Source of the DNA: Mycolicibacterium sp. MU0050
GTDB lineage: Bacteria > Actinomycetota > Actinomycetes > Mycobacteriales > Mycobacteriaceae
Assembly (NCBI RefSeq): GCF_963378085.1
Contig: NZ_OY726395.1
Span: 4,464,001 to 4,528,000, forward strand
Direction of reading: 5' to 3'
DNA length: 64,000 bases
Shown here: one piece after another, positions 47,310 to 54,503 of the stretch
How the letters are laid out: every line of letters begins with the position of its first letter
Numbering within the stretch: position 1 is the stretch's first letter
The notes under the pieces: model-generated
What the model was told of the DNA's origin: nothing
Databases searched by the model: none
Seen by the model: the letters and a program-made list of their open reading frames with translations, nothing else
Position numbers and translations under genes: made by a program

Positions 47310-47966
47310 ATGGACGGGAAAGGTACGCAACGGCTCGACGGTGACCGGCTGCTCGATGTCGTCGTCGAGCTGTTGGAGTCCACGGGCTACGACTCGGTCC
47401 AGCTCCGAGAGGTCGCTCGCCTCGCGCGTAGCTCGCTCGCGACCATTTACAAGCGCTACCAAACCCGCGACGACCTCATCCTGGCCGCGCTGGAGTATTG
47501 GATGCAGCGGCACCGGTACGCAGGGATCACCGTCCCAGCGCGGGAACCGGCCCCCTCCCTGCACCAGGGGCTGATGGAGCTCTTCCGCACGATCTTCGAG
47601 CCGTGGGAGCGTCACCCTCAGATGCTCATAGCCTTCTTCCGGGTGCGGTCTTCGCCCAAGGGACAGCAGCTATTTCGATTCGGGCTGGACTTCGTCGTTC
47701 CGGCGGGCATGGCGGTGCTCGCCGATGTCGAGGACGAGTTCGTTGCCAATCTCGACTCCATCATTTCAAGTTTGATCTACGGACTGTTGGGCCGCTTTAC
47801 CGCCGGCGAGATCGCCGTCACCGACATCCTGCCCACCCTGGATCGGACGGTGTACTGGCTGACCCGGGGTTACGAAGCTCAGGCCGCCGATCCGCTTGAC
47901 GGGGGAAATACCCAACCCGTAGGCGACGGCGATCTGTCGTCTGCCGCGAGGATGGGACCAGTGTGA
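47310..47966 (+). CDS. TetR-family repressor of the catabolic cassette
   Basis: A 218-residue regulator. The N-terminal helix-turn-helix (about 10-55) reads LLDVVVELLESTGYDSVQLREVARLARSSLATIYKRYQTRDDLILAALEYWM, the TetR pattern. The C-terminal ligand/dimer domain (about 60-195) is variable and gives no hint of the effector. The ATG at 47310 has AAGGGCAAGGG upstream. It is divergent from the SDR-CMD-ALDH genes across the three-half-site operator, so local and autogenous control is likely. Only 24 bases after its stop the duplicated sugar-dehydrogenase tail begins. Confidence 0.9.
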   Translation: MDGKGTQRLDGDRLLDVVVELLESTGYDSVQLREVARLARSSLATIYKRYQTRDDLILAALEYWMQRHRYAGITVPAREPAPSLHQGLMELFRTIFEPWERHPQMLIAFFRVRSSPKGQQLFRFGLDFVVPAGMAVLADVEDEFVANLDSIISSLIYGLLGRFTAGEIAVTDILPTLDRTVYWLTRGYEAQAADPLDGGNTQPVGDGDLSSAARMGPV

Positions 47967-47990
47967 CCTGATTTTTGCCAGGGTGATGGG

Positions 47991-48017
47991 GTGTACCGGC
48001 TGGCGCCGCCGTCCTAG
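47991..48017 (+). pseudogene. second copy of the sugar-dehydrogenase gene 3' tail
   Basis: GTG TAC CGG CTG GCG and the following four codons read VYRLAPPS-stop, against VYRLAPPA-stop at 42926-42952; 24 of 27 bases match. Nothing before it encodes the rest of the protein. It is the scar of a duplication or recombination that placed the TetR/SDR/ALDH cassette at the end of the sugar-dehydrogenase gene. Its last four bases (CTAG) are also the target of the IS1182-type element. Confidence 0.65.
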
Positions 48018-48051
48018 GAGTTGGGCTTGACCCCATTGGGTGGACACTCGG

Positions 48052-48978
48052 TCAGGCGGCTTGTGCCGTCTGAGTGATCCGGTTCTCGTACTCGACCGGG
48101 GTGATCATCCCGATCGAAGAGTGGCGCCGTCGGCGGTTGTAGACCCGTTCGATCCAGTCGCCGACGGCGAGCTTAGCGGCTGCTTTGGTGGGCCACAAGT
48201 AGCGGTCGTAGAACTCGACTTTCATTGTGGCCCAGAATGATTCCTGCTGAGCATTATCCCAACACACCCCGGTGCGGCCCACCGAGCGGGCCAGATCATG
48301 CTTGCGGGCGAACCGTGCCAACTGCGCACTGGTGTACTGACATCCGCGGTCAGCATGGAACACCACCTGCGCGGCCAACTCGCCGCGCATGGCCACCGCC
48401 ATCGCCACCGCGTCCTCGACCAGGTCGGTATGCAGGTGCTCATCGATGGCCCAGCCGATCACCCGCCGGCTGCAGCCGTCACGCACGGCGCACAGGTACA
48501 ACCAGCCCTCACCGGTGCGCAGATAGGTGATGTCGCTGGTCCACACCCCATCCAGACGGCCTGTATCGAATCGACGTTTGACCAGGTCAGGGATCGGCGG
48601 CGCGTCCAGATCCACCACGGTGGTTACCGGGGCGAACGTACGTGGGCTGATCCCGGCCAGACCCTGACGGCGCAGCGAGGCAGCCACCGTCTTGCGTGAC
48701 ACGGTCTCGCCGGCATCGCGCAGGTCGGCCAGGATGCGCGGCGCCCCATAGACCCCATCGGAGGCCTCATGCAAGGCCGCGACCTTGACATCCAACTCGG
48801 CACGACGCCGCGCCGCCGGCGACGGTCCCGCGGCCTGGGACTTGCGCCATTTGTAAAACCCCGACCGCGACACGTCCAGCAGCTCGCACATCCGGGTGAT
48901 CGCGTAATTGGCCTTCTCCGCCTCGATCAGACCGTAGGCCTCTACTGGTTCTGTTCGGAGGCAAAGAAGGCCGCGGCT
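48052..48978 (-). CDS. IS3-family transposase OrfB (catalytic part, made by -1 frameshift from OrfA)
   Basis: The catalytic integrase-like half of the transposase. The DDE residues are in VWTSDITYL, FHADRGCQYTS and NAQQESFWATMKVEF. The C-terminus has RRRHSSIGMITPVEYE, standard for the family. An ATG exists at 48891, but the frame is open upstream to the A6G run at 48983-48977, reading AYGLIEAEKANYAITRMCELLDVSRSGFY as IS3 OrfB proteins do. Production as an OrfAB fusion by -1 slippage is therefore likely. It appears intact. Confidence 0.9.
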   Translation of the reverse strand, partial: SRGLLCLRTEPVEAYGLIEAEKANYAITRMCELLDVSRSGFYKWRKSQAAGPSPAARRRAELDVKVAALHEASDGVYGAPRILADLRDAGETVSRKTVAASLRRQGLAGISPRTFAPVTTVVDLDAPPIPDLVKRRFDTGRLDGVWTSDITYLRTGEGWLYLCAVRDGCSRRVIGWAIDEHLHTDLVEDAVAMAVAMRGELAAQVVFHADRGCQYTSAQLARFARKHDLARSVGRTGVCWDNAQQESFWATMKVEFYDRYLWPTKAAAKLAVGDWIERVYNRRRRHSSIGMITPVEYENRITQTAQAA

Positions 48979-49241
48979 TTTTTCAAAAACTGCCGGTCCA
49001 AACGCAATTCAGCGTTCTCCTTGCGCAGCCGCTCCAACTCGGCACGCTCATCAGAATCAAGCACCGCACCATTATCGCCTGCGCCAGCGGCCTCGCGGGC
49101 CACCCGCACCCAGCGCCCCAGCAACTGCTCACCCACACCGATCTCCGCGGCCACATGCGCGATCGGCCGGCCCGTCTCGATCACCAAGCGGGCCGCCTGC
49201 TCCCGAAACTCCGGGGTGTACTTCTTCCGCTTGCCCGACAT
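48942..49241 (-). CDS. IS3-family transposase OrfA
   Basis: A 99-residue DNA-binding subunit. The N-terminal helix-turn-helix (KKYTPEFREQAARLVIETGRPIAHVAAEIGV) is followed by a leucine-zipper-type coiled coil (ELERLRKENAELRLDRQFLKKAAAFF). The coding frame passes an A6G run (48983-48977 on the minus strand) 36-40 bases before its stop, where -1 slippage leads into OrfB. Confidence 0.92.
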   Translation of the reverse strand: MSGKRKKYTPEFREQAARLVIETGRPIAHVAAEIGVGEQLLGRWVRVAREAAGAGDNGAVLDSDERAELERLRKENAELRLDRQFLKKAAAFFASEQNQ

Positions 49242-49466
49242 ACGGACATCCTTCCCGTGGGACCAGCAGTCCCACCAGTCAGGTGTCCACCATCAGGGGT
49301 CAACCCCAGAGTCTGCTGAATTAGGGGTGTTTGGGGTGGGTGCCTCGAAGCGTTGTGGGGGCGGTCGGGTTAGTTGGGTTCGGCGGTCGACTTTTTGTGG
49401 GGCCATCGCGGGCCGTGTTGAGCGTGGCGGATGGTGCTTGTGCCCGCAAAGAGCCGGTGGCGGGGG

Positions 49467-51014
49467 TCAGGCGATGGCCCAGTGGGCACCGGTGTGGGTC
49501 AATCCGAGTGCGATCAAGCGTCGCAGGTTCACTGCGGCGGCGCGGTGGTGCAGCCAGTGGTCGTTCTTGGTGACGCCGCGGTAGCGGACTTTGCGGTTGC
49601 CGCGAGCCAGCCAGGCAATGGTCCGCTCCACCATCGGCCGGTGAGTGCGATATTCGTTGAGCCAGTCCGGGTTTCGTGATTCTTTGCGGGCTGCCCGCTG
49701 GAGAGCATCGTGGGGCCGCAGGGTGAGGCTGCGACCGCCGTGGCTGGTGGTGCACTGTGCCCGCAATCGGCATCCGCGGCACGCGGCACCGAAGGTGACG
49801 CTGCCAGAGGCGGTGATGGGGCGGGTCACCGCGGCCGGACAGGTTGCCGTCTTGTTGCGGTGATCGATAGCGAAGTCATCGACGGTGAACCCCCCGGGGA
49901 CCGCCGAGCGCAGGGGTGCGGACTTGACTCGGTCAACGTGGCCGGCCTCGGCCAGGTGGGCACGAAATTCGCCGCTGCCGTAGGCCGAATCACCTAGCAC
50001 CGTCACTGGCGCATCTTCCTCGGCGAGTAGCTGCGCGGCCACTGCCGAGTCGTGGGTGTCGGGGCCGCTGGCCTTGGTCAGTGCGCAGTCGGTGATGATG
50101 CCAGTGTCAGGCTCAACCGCGATGTGGGCTTTGAAGCCGTCCTGGCGGCGATGCACCGTCTTGTGGGCGTGGCGGGCCTCGGGATCGACGGTAGAGATCA
50201 CCCGATCCGCAGCCACCCGTTGCGCGATGCGCCAGCGTCCGTCGGTGCCATCAGAATCGTCGACGGGTTCGACATCCTGGCCGGCGATCAACGCCAACAA
50301 CGCCACCGCCTCGGCAGCGCGGGCGCCGAGTTCCTGTTCTGGCAGATGCCCCAACAGGCGGTGGGCATCGCCGACCAGGGCGTCCACCAACGCTGCACGC
50401 GCGGCGGCGTCGTCCCAGGTGATCGATGGTTTGCCCGGGTCGTCGTAATCATGGGCGCCGCACTGGGCAGCGACGACGTCACCGGCGCCGGGGACCTCGC
50501 GACGGACCCGGCGGATCGCCCCGATCAACTGGGTCACGGTGTCCTGGGTGGCCACCGCATCGTCGAGGATCGTCGAATCCAAGGCTCGTCGTGTCTTGCC
50601 TGCCAGCGCACCGGTGGCCGCCACGACAGCTTTGACGGCCTCGAAGATGCGGTTCGGGCGGTCTGAGGCCGCCAACCGGCGCCGCCAGTAGGTCAACGTC
50701 GTCGAATGGAACGCCCCGGCGGTGATCGGCAGCCCGCACGCGGCTTTCCACCGCAGATCGAAGGTCACCGCATCGACGGTCTCGTTGTCGGAGAAACCGT
50801 GCAAGGCCTGCAACGTGATCACCGAAGCCATCACCTCGGCCGGCACGCTGGGACGTCCCCGCCGCGACGGGAACAGATCGGCGAACATCTCCTCGGGAAA
50901 CAACTCGCGTCGATGGGCAGCCAGAAACGCGAACACGCTGTCGGACTTCAGAAGATGCCCGGCAACCGATTCGGCATCCAACAACTCACGCTGATCCTCA
51001 GAGCGACCCTGCAC
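49467..51014 (-). CDS. IS1182-family transposase
   Basis: A 515-residue DDE transposase. The N-terminal DUF772-type domain reads FADLFPSRRGRPSVPAEVMASVITLQALHGFSDNETVDAV. Catalytic acids appear in ALDSTILDDAV, VLGDSAYGSGEF and MVERTIAWLARGN. A cysteine cluster (CRGCRLRAQC) precedes the last motif, as usual in this family. Length is normal and no frameshift is seen, so the gene is probably functional, though the element's left terminus is broken by the IS3 insertion. Confidence 0.93.
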   Translation of the reverse strand: MQGRSEDQRELLDAESVAGHLLKSDSVFAFLAAHRRELFPEEMFADLFPSRRGRPSVPAEVMASVITLQALHGFSDNETVDAVTFDLRWKAACGLPITAGAFHSTTLTYWRRRLAASDRPNRIFEAVKAVVAATGALAGKTRRALDSTILDDAVATQDTVTQLIGAIRRVRREVPGAGDVVAAQCGAHDYDDPGKPSITWDDAAARAALVDALVGDAHRLLGHLPEQELGARAAEAVALLALIAGQDVEPVDDSDGTDGRWRIAQRVAADRVISTVDPEARHAHKTVHRRQDGFKAHIAVEPDTGIITDCALTKASGPDTHDSAVAAQLLAEEDAPVTVLGDSAYGSGEFRAHLAEAGHVDRVKSAPLRSAVPGGFTVDDFAIDHRNKTATCPAAVTRPITASGSVTFGAACRGCRLRAQCTTSHGGRSLTLRPHDALQRAARKESRNPDWLNEYRTHRPMVERTIAWLARGNRKVRYRGVTKNDHWLHHRAAAVNLRRLIALGLTHTGAHWAIA

Positions 51015-51089
51015 TCACCAATTGTCCCCAAAACCCCAGCACAACTGGCCCCGCCACGCGGGATTAATTCAGCAGACTCCTAGCCGCGC

Positions 51090-51467
51090 TCAGCCCTGTA
51101 GTTTGAGACCCTTCGCGGTGTCGGCATGCATCTCGGCGTCGACGCACTTACCGTCCTGGAACTTCATGATGTGAGCGAATCTTCCCTCCGCCGAACCCTT
51201 GTCGTTGGCAAGCGTCTGCGTTCCGAGCGCAATGACGTAGTCGCCGGCGTCGATGAACTTCGCCGGATTCACGGTCATCGACTTCCAGTACTGGGGAATG
51301 GAACCGATCATCTGCATCACCGCGTCGATCCCGTTGTACTCACCGCCAGGTTGGACTTCCTCGGAGTTCCACCAGTGGATGTCGTCGGCCCAGATCCGCT
51401 TCATCCCCTCGAGGTCACCGGCGGCAAACGCCTTGTAACCCGCGCGCGCGGCTTCGACATTGGACAT
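51090..51467 (-). CDS. SnoaL/NTF2-like protein
   Basis: A 125-residue single-domain protein of the SnoaL-like/NTF2 fold: NVEAARAGYKAFAAGDLEGMKRIWADDIHWW at the start, GIDAVMQMIGSIPQYW and FAHIMKFQDGKCVDAEMHAD at the end. These proteins include isomerases, hydrolases and small-ligand binders; no catalytic assignment is possible. The ATG at 51467 has an excellent GAGGGGGG site. Its 3' end lies seven bases from the CTAG duplication of the IS1182 element, so the insertion just missed it. Confidence 0.85.
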   Translation of the reverse strand: MSNVEAARAGYKAFAAGDLEGMKRIWADDIHWWNSEEVQPGGEYNGIDAVMQMIGSIPQYWKSMTVNPAKFIDAGDYVIALGTQTLANDKGSAEGRFAHIMKFQDGKCVDAEMHADTAKGLKLQG

Positions 51468-51728
51468 TTTGACCCCCCTCGATCAAAGTCACCGACCATT
51501 GGTGACAGCGAAATTGTCCGCCCGCATCGCCGCGACGGGGAAGGTAGTCGACTACCCCATTTAGGACGGCGCGCTAACGTGTGCCGCAGCCTGGGCAAAC
51601 CCGAACGGGCCGAACGTAATTCGGCAGCCTTCGAATCGCAATCGCTTCGTTATCAAAGTTGACAGTGTGGCTTCTGTGATTATTGTGATTCCAGTTGTAT
51701 GCCACCGGGGACTGCCGAAAGGGCCACC
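51468..51728. other. divergent control region with two palindromes and a sigma-A-type promoter
   Basis: This region has no gene. GTCACC-N7-GGTGAC lies at 51488-51506 and the perfect palindrome GGTAGTCGACTACC at 51543-51556, both on the SnoaL-gene side. A TTGACA (51659-51664) to TATTGT (51681-51686) pair with 16-base spacing faces the glycosidase gene. Confidence 0.55.
51659..51686 (+). promoter_or_regulatory. consensus-like promoter of the phosphodiester-glycosidase gene
   Basis: A perfect -35 TTGACA (51659-51664) and a TATTGT -10 (51681-51686) are separated by 16 bases. Transcription should begin near 51693, a few bases before an in-frame ATG at 51699 and 36 bases before the preferred GTG. 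Confidence 0.65.
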
Positions 51729-52808
51729 GTGAAGACCCCTGCCGCCGCAATCCGGCGCCTCGGCGCAGCCTTGGCAGCCGCCCTGACATGCGCGTCGGTA
51801 ACGCTCGCCGCCGGTCCCGTCGCACACGCCGCCGACGGCCGCGAGTTGCTGGCCAATGCGATTGCGAACACCCGTGGCTCGTACCTGGTCTACAACTTCG
51901 GCGGCGGCGCCCCCGCGCCCATGCTCAACGCCGGCGGCGGCTGGTACGAGATGAGCAATGGCGGGCACCTGATGATCATCAAGGCGGCCTCGCAGCGGCT
52001 GACACCGCGGTTGCTCGTCGACTCGCACCAGGGCTACCAGGCGCGCTGCGAACGCACCCCGGGCGCGCGCACCAGCGAAGGGCTGTGGCAGGCGTCGGAG
52101 ATCTACACCCCACTGGCGGCATGGCAGCAACTCGGCCAGCCGACCATCGCCGTCAACGCCAACTTCTTCGACGTCCGCGGGCAGAAGGGCGGCTCGTGGA
52201 AGACGACCGGTTGCAGCTCGCCGCTGGGCGCCTATGTCGACAACACCCGCGGCCTGGGGCGGGCCAACGCCGCGGTGACCGGGACCATCGCGTACGCCGG
52301 CAAGCAGGGCCTGTCCGGCGGCAACGAGCACTGGACCGCGCTGACCACGATGATCCTGCCGGTGGCCGGGGCGCCATTCGTGGTGCCGCCGAAGTCGCCG
52401 ACCGACTTCGACGCCGCCACCCCGGTGGTCCAGGGCCTGATGGACAAGGGCACCCGGTTCGTCGCGGTCAGCGGGATCGGGTTACTGGCACCCGGGGACA
52501 CCGGCCAGCTCAACGACGGCGGCCCTTCGGCGGCGCGCACCGCCATCGCCTACTCCCGCGAGAAGGACGAGATGTACGTCTTCCAGGGCGGCAGCTACAC
52601 CCCCGACCAGATCCAAGACCTGTTCCGCGCGTTGGGAAGTGACACCGCCATCTTGCTCGACGGCGGCGGCTCCTCGGCGATCGTGTTGCGCCGGGACACC
52701 GGCGGCATGTGGGCCGGCGCGGGCGTCCCCAAGGGGTCGTGCGACACCATGCAGGTGCTGTGCGACTCCAAAGAGCGCGCGCTGCCGAGTTGGTTGGCGT
52801 TCAACTGA
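51729..52808 (+). CDS. secreted phosphodiester glycosidase (NAGPA domain) protein
   Basis: A 359-residue exported protein. A signal peptide (about 1-35, ending AHAADG) is followed by a phosphodiester glycosidase domain. Conserved stretches are PTIAVNANFFDVRGQKGG, RTAIAYSREKDEMYVFQGG and TAILLDGGGSSAIVLRRD, the last being the family hallmark. Six cysteines, two of them near the C-terminus (GSCDTMQVLC), suggest disulfides. Bacterial members process exopolysaccharide or teichoic-acid-type phosphodiesters; the target is unknown. The GTG at 51729 has AAAGGG upstream; the ATG at 51699 is an alternative. Confidence 0.85.
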   Translation: MKTPAAAIRRLGAALAAALTCASVTLAAGPVAHAADGRELLANAIANTRGSYLVYNFGGGAPAPMLNAGGGWYEMSNGGHLMIIKAASQRLTPRLLVDSHQGYQARCERTPGARTSEGLWQASEIYTPLAAWQQLGQPTIAVNANFFDVRGQKGGSWKTTGCSSPLGAYVDNTRGLGRANAAVTGTIAYAGKQGLSGGNEHWTALTTMILPVAGAPFVVPPKSPTDFDAATPVVQGLMDKGTRFVAVSGIGLLAPGDTGQLNDGGPSAARTAIAYSREKDEMYVFQGGSYTPDQIQDLFRALGSDTAILLDGGGSSAIVLRRDTGGMWAGAGVPKGSCDTMQVLCDSKERALPSWLAFN

Positions 52809-52876
52809 TCAAGCCCTGCGGGCAGCGGGCCGCGGTCGGCCCTTTCTGATACACCCTTGAGCACGTCAGTCGTACG

Positions 52877-54293
52877 TCACTCCAGTTGCTCGGGCGACGG
52901 CATCGCAGACGCGTCGGCGTCGGGATCGGCGTCGGGCATCATCAGGTTCTCCGGGTGGTGGTAGTCGTTCACCCGGGAGGACCCGTCGTCCAGATGCGGC
53001 GGTGGTATCCACTCGCAGCGACCGTCGGCGCGGATCCGGGTTTCGAAGCCCCCGGGTTTGACCTTGCGGTTGTCGGAGCCGCACGCCAACGTCAGCTCCT
53101 CGATGTCGGTGTTGCCGCCGTCGCCCCAATCTCGCACCGCGTGGTGGACCTGGCATTGATAGGCCGGAACTGTGCACCCCGGCGCTGTGCAGCCGCGATC
53201 GCGGCTGTAGAGCACGATGCGCTGCCCCGGCGACGCCGTCCGGCGACTTCGCCCGAGGTGCAACGGGATTCCCTTGCCGTCGAAGATCGCCAGGTAGTGA
53301 TGGGCGTGCGAAGCCATGCGCAGCACGTCGGCCATCGGGAGTAACGAACCGCCGGCGGTGACAGCCTGCCCGGCCGCAGACTCGAGTTCCTTCAACGTGG
53401 TGCTGACGATCACCGTCACAGGCAGGCCGTTGAGCTTCCCGAGATCCCCGGTAGATAGCGTGATCCGCCCGGCGGCCAGCAGCGCGTCGTGGTTGCGCTG
53501 GGCCGGCGAGGCGCAGATCTCCCTTGATCTGCGCCTCGCCGGGTGTCCCTTCTACACAGGGGGTTTCATCGTCGAGGTTGCACATTCCAGGGGCAGCCAG
53601 CTTGGCGAGGATCGCCTCGAACACTGCGCGCGCCTCTGGTGTGAGCTGCCCGGAAATCGGGGACATCCCGTCGGCGCATTGGCGACCGATGACGACGCCG
53701 CGACGGCGACGCCGGTCAGCGTCGGTGTAGTTGCCGTCCTGATCGATGAGCGTGAGCAGGCGGTCGGCGACCTTGCGGAACCCGTCCGGATCCAGATTGG
53801 TGGCATGACGGGCCAGCTCGCGCTCTGCGCTGAGCTTGGTCTCGAAGTCCACGCTGACCGGCAGCTGGGTGAAGAACTTGCGTATCTTGGCGATGTGTTC
53901 GGCCCCGATGACCCCCTCGGCCTGACCGCGGGCCACGTTCGGCATCAAGGGCTCCAGCGGTTCGCCCGTCAACGTGACCCGCGGGCCAAGGTCGGCGGCC
54001 TCTGCCACCCGCCGCTTCGCATCGGCGGCGCTGATCCGCAGCCGCGTTGCCAACGCCCGGGGCAGCTTGGCCCCGAGTTCCTGGGCGGTGGCCTCGGTGG
54101 CCAAGCGGTTGATCAGCCGATGCTGCAGCACGGGCGCCTTGCGCGCCAGGTCCTCCCGGCGCGCCAGCACGGTCAGGATGTCCGCGGTGCTCAACGCGTC
54201 GAGTTGGACCGCCGCGAGCTTGTCCTGGACCGCCTCGTACTCATCGAGGAGGGCAATGATCCCCTCCCGATCCGAGCACGTCGCGCTGGCCAT
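52877..54293 (-). pseudogene. DUF222/HNH endonuclease-type protein (13E12-repeat family) broken by a frameshift
   Basis: The N-terminal DUF222 region (about residues 1-255 from the ATG at 54293) reads normally up to CVEGTPGEAQIKGDLR. The continuation typical of the family (SPAQRNHDALLAAGR, then VIVSTTLKELE, and the HNH part CTAPGCTVPAYQCQVHHAVRDWGDGG) is in another frame that ends at 52877. Adding one base near 53508-53536 would rejoin them. In the original frame an artificial arginine-rich tail runs to 52866. The break coincides with a 17-bp perfect palindrome. Such proteins are multicopy in mycobacteria. A sequencing error is the main alternative. Confidence 0.82.
53503..53542. repeat. 17-bp perfect inverted repeat at the frameshift
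   Basis: CCGGCGAGGCGCAGATC at 53503-53519 and its exact complement at 53526-53542 surround a 6-base loop (TCCCTT). Both arms are inside the coding sequence of the HNH-type gene, and the missing base falls in one arm. Confidence 0.85.
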
Positions 54294-54319
54294 ATTCGAA
54301 CACTAGTTCGACCCACCGA

Positions 54320-54358
54320 CAAAATCGGATGCGTCCGGTCGGCTGGGTCCGCTACCCT
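54320..54358 (+). promoter_or_regulatory. putative WhiB7-type promoter of the erm leader and erm gene
   Basis: An AT-rich CAAAAT (54320-54325) precedes a possible -35 near 54329-54335, and TACCCT (54353-54358) has the TANNNT form of a -10. Transcription would start on the leader-peptide ATG at 54366. AT-rich DNA just upstream of the -35 is typical of WhiB7-dependent promoters; this assignment is inference. Confidence 0.5.
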
Positions 54359-54365
54359 CGCCGCC

Positions 54366-54410
54366 ATGGGTATTGCTGCCATCGCCGTCGTTCGGATCCG
54401 TCGCTCTTAG
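54366..54410 (+). CDS. erm leader peptide (14 codons)
   Basis: The open frame reads MGIAAIAVVRIRRS-stop and lies 93 bases before the erm start. Its I-A-V-V core is the same as the stalling motif of the ErmA-type leader, and it begins MGI like the ErmC leader. In known systems a macrolide-bound ribosome stalls on the leader, changes downstream mRNA folding and frees the erm start site. A -10 hexamer seven bases upstream makes it leaderless. Function is inferred; the reading frame and spacing are seen directly. Confidence 0.7.
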   Translation: MGIAAIAVVRIRRS

Positions 54411-54452
54411 CGGCGGTCCGGCCTCGCACGCTCCGCCGCCCCGGCCTGTCAG

Positions 54453-54476
54453 CCGGGCAGGCTTCGCCCTGCCCGG
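54453..54476 (+). promoter_or_regulatory. hairpin in the erm leader region
   Basis: CCGGGCAGG and CCTGCCCGG form a 9-bp perfect stem with a 6-base CTTCGC loop between the leader peptide and the erm ribosome-binding site (GGAG at 54493-54496). It may be part of a translational attenuator together with GAAGAA/TTCTTC just downstream. The alternative pairing needs folding analysis. Confidence 0.5.
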
Positions 54477-54503
54477 AAGAACCCTTCTTCGCGGAGCCTC
54501 GCC

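Larger units (their letters stand above)
48022..49308 (-). mobile_element. IS3-family insertion sequence nested in the IS1182-type left terminus
   Basis: About 1287 bp. The left end, TGGGCTTGACCCC followed by GTGGACAC, matches the reverse complement of the right end (TGGGGTTGACCCC, then GTGGACAC). GAGT is repeated directly at both flanks (48018-48021 and 49309-49312), as expected for a 3-5 bp target duplication. It carries orfA and orfB in overlapping phases. Confidence 0.85.
48018..51079 (-). mobile_element. IS1182-family insertion sequence, split by a nested IS3-family element
   Basis: The terminal inverted repeat GAGTCTGCTGAATTA lies at 49309-49323 and, as its complement, at 51065-51079. 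Its first four bases also lie at 48018-48021, left of the IS3 insert. CTAG flanks both outer ends (48014-48017 and 51080-51083), consistent with a 4-bp target duplication. Subtracting the nested element and its duplication leaves about 1771 bp, normal for IS1182 elements. The transposase gene is intact. Confidence 0.85.

Noticed and set aside
48018..51079. Composite transposon made of two flanking IS copies
   Set aside because: The two elements belong to different families and one lies inside the other; target duplications show nesting.
52866..53419. The Arg-rich tail in the original frame of the HNH gene as a genuine C-terminus
   Set aside because: The alternative frame encodes the expected HNH domain, so this tail is a frameshift product.
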